Source: Acidobacteriota bacterium
Lineage (GTDB): Bacteria > Acidobacteriota > Terriglobia > Terriglobales > Acidobacteriaceae
NCBI GenBank assembly: GCA_003225175.1
Contig: QIBA01000038.1
Coordinates: forward strand, 62,001-126,000
Length of the DNA stretch: 64,000 bases
Direction of reading: 5' to 3'
The position numbers and the translations under genes were made by a program. The stretch's first letter is position 1. Each line of letters starts with the position of its first letter. Under the pieces are notes generated by a model. That model had not been told where the DNA came from, did not search any database, and saw only the letters and a list, made by a program, of their open reading frames with translations. Positions 61,227 to 64,000 of this stretch are shown one piece after another.

Positions 61227-63088
61227 CGAATGGGCAAATTTGTCAGCAAATAATTACCAGCGTTGCGCGCGACAATGTGCAGTCTTGAGGCGCCAACCAA
61301 CTCCTCGAGATGCGGCACATCTGTGCCATAGGCGAGCAGGTACCATCGCGATGGCTGTGACCAGCGCGATTGGAACGCCTGATCGTCGATAAAAACCTGC
61401 GGAGCACGCGGAGCGTAGGAGCCGTACTCCAGATTGTCTCGACGTCCATTCAGCAAGAGCGCAGTGCGATTTGTGTAAAAGAACACAGAAGAAAATGCGT
61501 AATAGGCATCCGCCTCGATCAGCTGACCAGGGGGACTCTGTTCCAACGCGCGCGCCAGTGGATACGAACCGAGGTAGGAATCGAAGCGAACGAGCGCCAC
61601 TCGTGCCGCTTGGAAAAATAAGATCATCGAGGCCGCAATCACAACGACGGCTCTCTTGGCCGAGGTCGCCGCTCGGAAGATCATCAAACCCAACACTCCC
61701 ATCGCGAAGGCGGAAGCCGCAATCGCCAGCGGCAGCTTCAGATCGGCGAAAGCTCGCAGAGTGAGATCGCCGAAGTGGCCCAGAGAAAGCGTGTATAGCT
61801 CGGGATGTTGAGTCAGCGCCTGAGAGATATCACCCGACGCAGGAATTCGCCATACCATTACCAGCACGGCAGCAAGCACGACAAAGAGCAAGCCGAAAAT
61901 GACCTGCAAGGTGCGAATCCCATGGCGAATGTGTGAATCTTCGGTTGCCAGCGCCGAGCCCATCAACAACGCGATCGCGGGGTAGATCGGCATCGAGTAG
62001 TACTCCTGCGTGGTTGAGAACGTGAAGAAAACCATCACGCTGCCAATCCAGCAAAGTGCCATCAGTCGGGCGCGGCCGGAGCGTGTAGCCGGGCTGTAAG
62101 AAAGTTTCGCCGCCGCCGGCAAGAAAGCTGTCCAGGGAAACAGCCATATCAGATTCAAGAGCCAGAACAGAGCGCGAGGCACTGTGTTGTAATCGCGCGG
62201 ATAACGCAAATTCAAGAAGCGCAGCAGGTGCTCATTAAAAAAGAAGAACCAGAAGAACCCTCTGTACTCGCCGGGACCGCTGTGCAGCGAAAAAGCCAGA
62301 TACGGCGGATTGCGCAGGGTAGCCAAAATATGCCAGGGAGCAGCGATGACGGCTGCGATTCCCAAAGTGGAAAGAGGATGTAAGCGGCGCCACGAAAGTC
62401 GTGCGAATAGCTGTCGCGTGCAGGCCATATACGCAAGGCCGGCGATAATGGGAAAAACAACTGCAATCAATCCTTTGAGCAGGAGTCCAACCCCGAGACA
62501 GACGCCAAGCAGAACCCTGTCCCGCTGCCGCGGACTTTCATCGGGATCGAGCAAACGCAGCCATGCCCAGATCGCTCCGGTGATGGTGAGCGTCAAAATT
62601 GCATCTGGAATCAGAATGCGAGTGAAGAGGAAGAGTCCAAGGCATGTAGCGAGCGCAATGCCAGAGTACATCGCGGCTGACTCATCAAACGCCCAGCGTG
62701 CGAAGCGATAAGTGACCCAGCACAGCAGGATCACGCTAAGAGCGAGAGGCAGGCGCGCAGCCCAATCATGCACGCCAAAGACGCGGTATGAAGCCGCCAT
62801 CATCCAATAGACAAGCGGTGCCTTCTCGAGGTAGGGAACACCGTTGAGACGCGCGGTGACATAGTCACCGGAGGCGAGCATGTTGCGGGCGATTTGCGCC
62901 TGGACGGCGTCGACGTCGTCCATGAGCCGCGGGGGACTGGCGATGCTTATGAGGAAGACAAGGCTAGCTGCGGCGACGACGATTCCGCCAGCTCCAAATC
63001 TTCGACGAGCACCTCGGATACCTGCTCCGTTGCCGGCAGCTCGATATTCCAGCGCTTCATCCACATCAATAACACCATGAGTCCCCAT
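61223..63088 (-). CDS. GT39-family (ArnT/PMT-like) glycosyltransferase
   Basis: The 621-residue membrane protein has about twelve hydrophobic segments. The first, GIVVAAASLVFLISIASPPRL, is followed by MDDVDAVQAQIARNMLASGDYVTARLNGVPYLEKAPLVYWMMA, the conserved beginning of GT39/ArnT-like enzymes that transfer sugars from polyprenyl-phosphate donors. The final 120 residues are periplasmic (DNLEYGSYAPRAPQVFIDD and on). The donor sugar is unknown. The reading frame requires the ATG at 63088 or an unconventional start, giving a 142-base overlap with the end of the asparagine synthetase gene. It is coupled to the permease gene downstream. Confidence 0.9.
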   Translation of the reverse strand: MGTHGVIDVDEALEYRAAGNGAGIRGARRRFGAGGIVVAAASLVFLISIASPPRLMDDVDAVQAQIARNMLASGDYVTARLNGVPYLEKAPLVYWMMAASYRVFGVHDWAARLPLALSVILLCWVTYRFARWAFDESAAMYSGIALATCLGLFLFTRILIPDAILTLTITGAIWAWLRLLDPDESPRQRDRVLLGVCLGVGLLLKGLIAVVFPIIAGLAYMACTRQLFARLSWRRLHPLSTLGIAAVIAAPWHILATLRNPPYLAFSLHSGPGEYRGFFWFFFFNEHLLRFLNLRYPRDYNTVPRALFWLLNLIWLFPWTAFLPAAAKLSYSPATRSGRARLMALCWIGSVMVFFTFSTTQEYYSMPIYPAIALLMGSALATEDSHIRHGIRTLQVIFGLLFVVLAAVLVMVWRIPASGDISQALTQHPELYTLSLGHFGDLTLRAFADLKLPLAIAASAFAMGVLGLMIFRAATSAKRAVVVIAASMILFFQAARVALVRFDSYLGSYPLARALEQSPPGQLIEADAYYAFSSVFFYTNRTALLLNGRRDNLEYGSYAPRAPQVFIDDQAFQSRWSQPSRWYLLAYGTDVPHLEELVGASRLHIVARNAGNYLLTNLPIR

Positions 63089-64000
63089 AATTGGTAACCA
63101 GCGTTTTCTCTCCTCTCTAAGTGTCTCTGTATCAAGCCTTCAATGGCCGGCCAGCGAAAGAGGCCGGTGGCCTCAACTGCATCGCGAGTGACCGTATCGA
63201 GCAGGAATTGCCGCAGCGATCCGCGGAACCAGTCGTGGACCGGAATATCAAATCCCATTTTGGAACGATGCAAAACACGTGCCGGAAGCTTATCGGCCAT
63301 TAGGCGGCGCAGCACATACTTCGAGGTACGTCCGTTGAGCTTGAAATTGTCCGGTAAGCTCGCGGCAAAATCGACGATCCTGGGGTCCAGAAATGGCGGC
63401 CTGATCTCTAGAGCGTGCGCCATGCTCATACGGTCGACTTTGTACAGAATGTCATCGGCCAGGTAGTACCGTTGATCGAAATCGAGATAGCCCTGTAGTC
63501 CGCGATCGGGTCGCATCTCAGAAACCCAGCTTCCCACTTGACCGGAATTTGCGAATAAATAGATCGACTGTTTTTCCTTCTCGGAATGAGTGCCATTCCA
63601 GAAGACATGTGCCATTTCGGGAGAGAGCAGGCAGCCCTCAAAGAAGCGCTTGGCCTTGTAGTCAAAACTGATCCGGCCGTCCTGGACAGGCAATCCGGTT
63701 GCACAGGCGAGCGCCGCACGTCGCAGGAAACTGGGTAAGCGGCGAACGATTGCGCTGTACTGATTGGCTTGGTAGGTGAGATATCCGGCAAAAAGCTCGT
63801 CGGCGCCTTCTCCGCTCAAAGCGACTGTGGCATCTCGTCGCGTAAGTTGCGAAAGAAACCAGGTGGGCAAAGCACCCGCGTCGGCGCCCGGTTCGTCGGA
63901 GTAGTACGCCATCTCCTCAATCGCTTCCGCGAGATCGGCGTCAGGATGAAGATCGAACTCGACGTGCTCCGTTCCGTAATGCTCGCTCACATGACGGATA
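62947..64000 (-). CDS. asnB: Asparagine synthetase (glutamine-hydrolysing), C-terminal part
   Basis: The window cuts this gene: about 350 residues are visible and the N-terminal glutaminase domain lies beyond 64000. The visible synthetase domain shows HVSEHYGTEHVEFDLHPD, ALSGEGADELFAGYLTY (typical SGGxGxDE-like loop, here SGEGADE), DILYKVDRMSMAHALEIRPPFLDPRIVDFAASLP, and a C-terminus ending in a Glu/Ser-rich tail. AsnB-like proteins of this type are common in polysaccharide or peptidoglycan clusters, where they amidate acidic groups; the neighbouring GT39 enzyme fits that. The frame overlaps the GT39 gene by 142 bases. Confidence 0.93.
   Translation of the reverse strand, partial: IRHVSEHYGTEHVEFDLHPDADLAEAIEEMAYYSDEPGADAGALPTWFLSQLTRRDATVALSGEGADELFAGYLTYQANQYSAIVRRLPSFLRRAALACATGLPVQDGRISFDYKAKRFFEGCLLSPEMAHVFWNGTHSEKEKQSIYLFANSGQVGSWVSEMRPDRGLQGYLDFDQRYYLADDILYKVDRMSMAHALEIRPPFLDPRIVDFAASLPDNFKLNGRTSKYVLRRLMADKLPARVLHRSKMGFDIPVHDWFRGSLRQFLLDTVTRDAVEATGLFRWPAIEGLIQRHLERRENAGYQLWGLMVLLMWMKRWNIELPATEQVSEVLVEDLELAESSSPQLALSSS

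Noticed and set aside
1-64000. CRISPR array, tRNA or rRNA gene
   Set aside because: I found no regularly spaced repeat array and no cloverleaf or rRNA-like sequence; the repeats seen are palindromic and irregularly placed. A tRNA search program would settle the tRNA question.

Overview
The window is GC-rich, densely coded DNA that looks like an Acidobacteriota chromosome, probably a Koribacter/Terriglobia-type soil bacterium. The evidence is indirect. There is a very long secreted SBBP-repeat protein with choice-of-anchor-D (ASH-like) domains, an ADOP-type duplicated-core ABC permease next to its PadR regulator, a diderm LPS-export gene (lptD), many secreted proteins of unknown function, and abundant short palindromic dispersed repeats. 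No rRNA, tRNA, CRISPR array, phage or transposase gene was recognised, so this reads as ordinary chromosome rather than a genomic island.

Layout. 1-723 is a repeat-rich, gene-poor stretch. 724-10.5 kb holds secreted proteins: an SBBP/ASH protein, a lipoprotein-type phosphoesterase, a sialidase-like propeller protein and a Gly/Asn/Tyr/Gln-rich protein, three of them followed by clear intrinsic terminators. 10.7-14.3 kb has a PilZ protein, a TonB-like protein and a LysR regulator divergent from a SemiSWEET/5'-deoxyribonucleotidase fusion. 14.6-16.5 kb is the conserved yceD-rpmF-plsX operon. 17-24.4 kb has a coupled ornithine-cyclodeaminase-like/FAD-oxidoreductase pair, a MerR regulator, a tiny Lys-rich peptide gene, a hydantoinase B interrupted in frame by a palindromic repeat, and tdh. 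24.4-26.4 kb encodes a split biotin carboxylase/biotin carrier pair.

26.5-32.1 kb (minus strand) is an outer-membrane biogenesis cluster: lptD, a DsbA-like lipoprotein, a SurA-like lipoprotein and a Gfo/Idh/MocA oxidoreductase. 32.2-36.4 kb has an RDD protein, an ABC exporter pair and a YqeY protein. 36.5-42.7 kb has galT, a YraN-family protein, a class-III aminotransferase, a response regulator, a DMT exporter, a PagL-like lipid A deacylase and an FmdB zinc-ribbon protein. 44.2-49.9 kb has an M13 metallopeptidase and the ADOP/PadR unit. 50-58.2 kb is housekeeping: DinB, zwf-glk (translationally coupled), a DUF3037 protein, purE-purK (coupled) and mnmG. 58.8-64 kb has a degenerate receiver-PilZ protein with a CxxC/His tail, a MacB-like permease, a GT39 glycosyltransferase and the C-terminal part of an asparagine synthetase that runs off the right end.

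How the genes fit together: the best functional link is that LptD here keeps the adjacent Cys-Cys pair near its C-terminus, plus an upstream Cys, and sits directly before a DsbA-like oxidoreductase and a SurA-like chaperone, the two activities needed to mature LptD in Escherichia coli. Central carbon metabolism (zwf/glk, galT), lipid and envelope synthesis (plsX, PagL, GT39) and amino-acid or imine metabolism (OCD-like/FAD oxidase, tdh, aminotransferase) make up most of the rest. The most unusual items are the SemiSWEET-nucleotidase fusion, the in-frame repeat insertion in hyuB, the 16-residue Lys-rich peptide gene with its own terminator, and a small CxxC/His module shared by two separate proteins.
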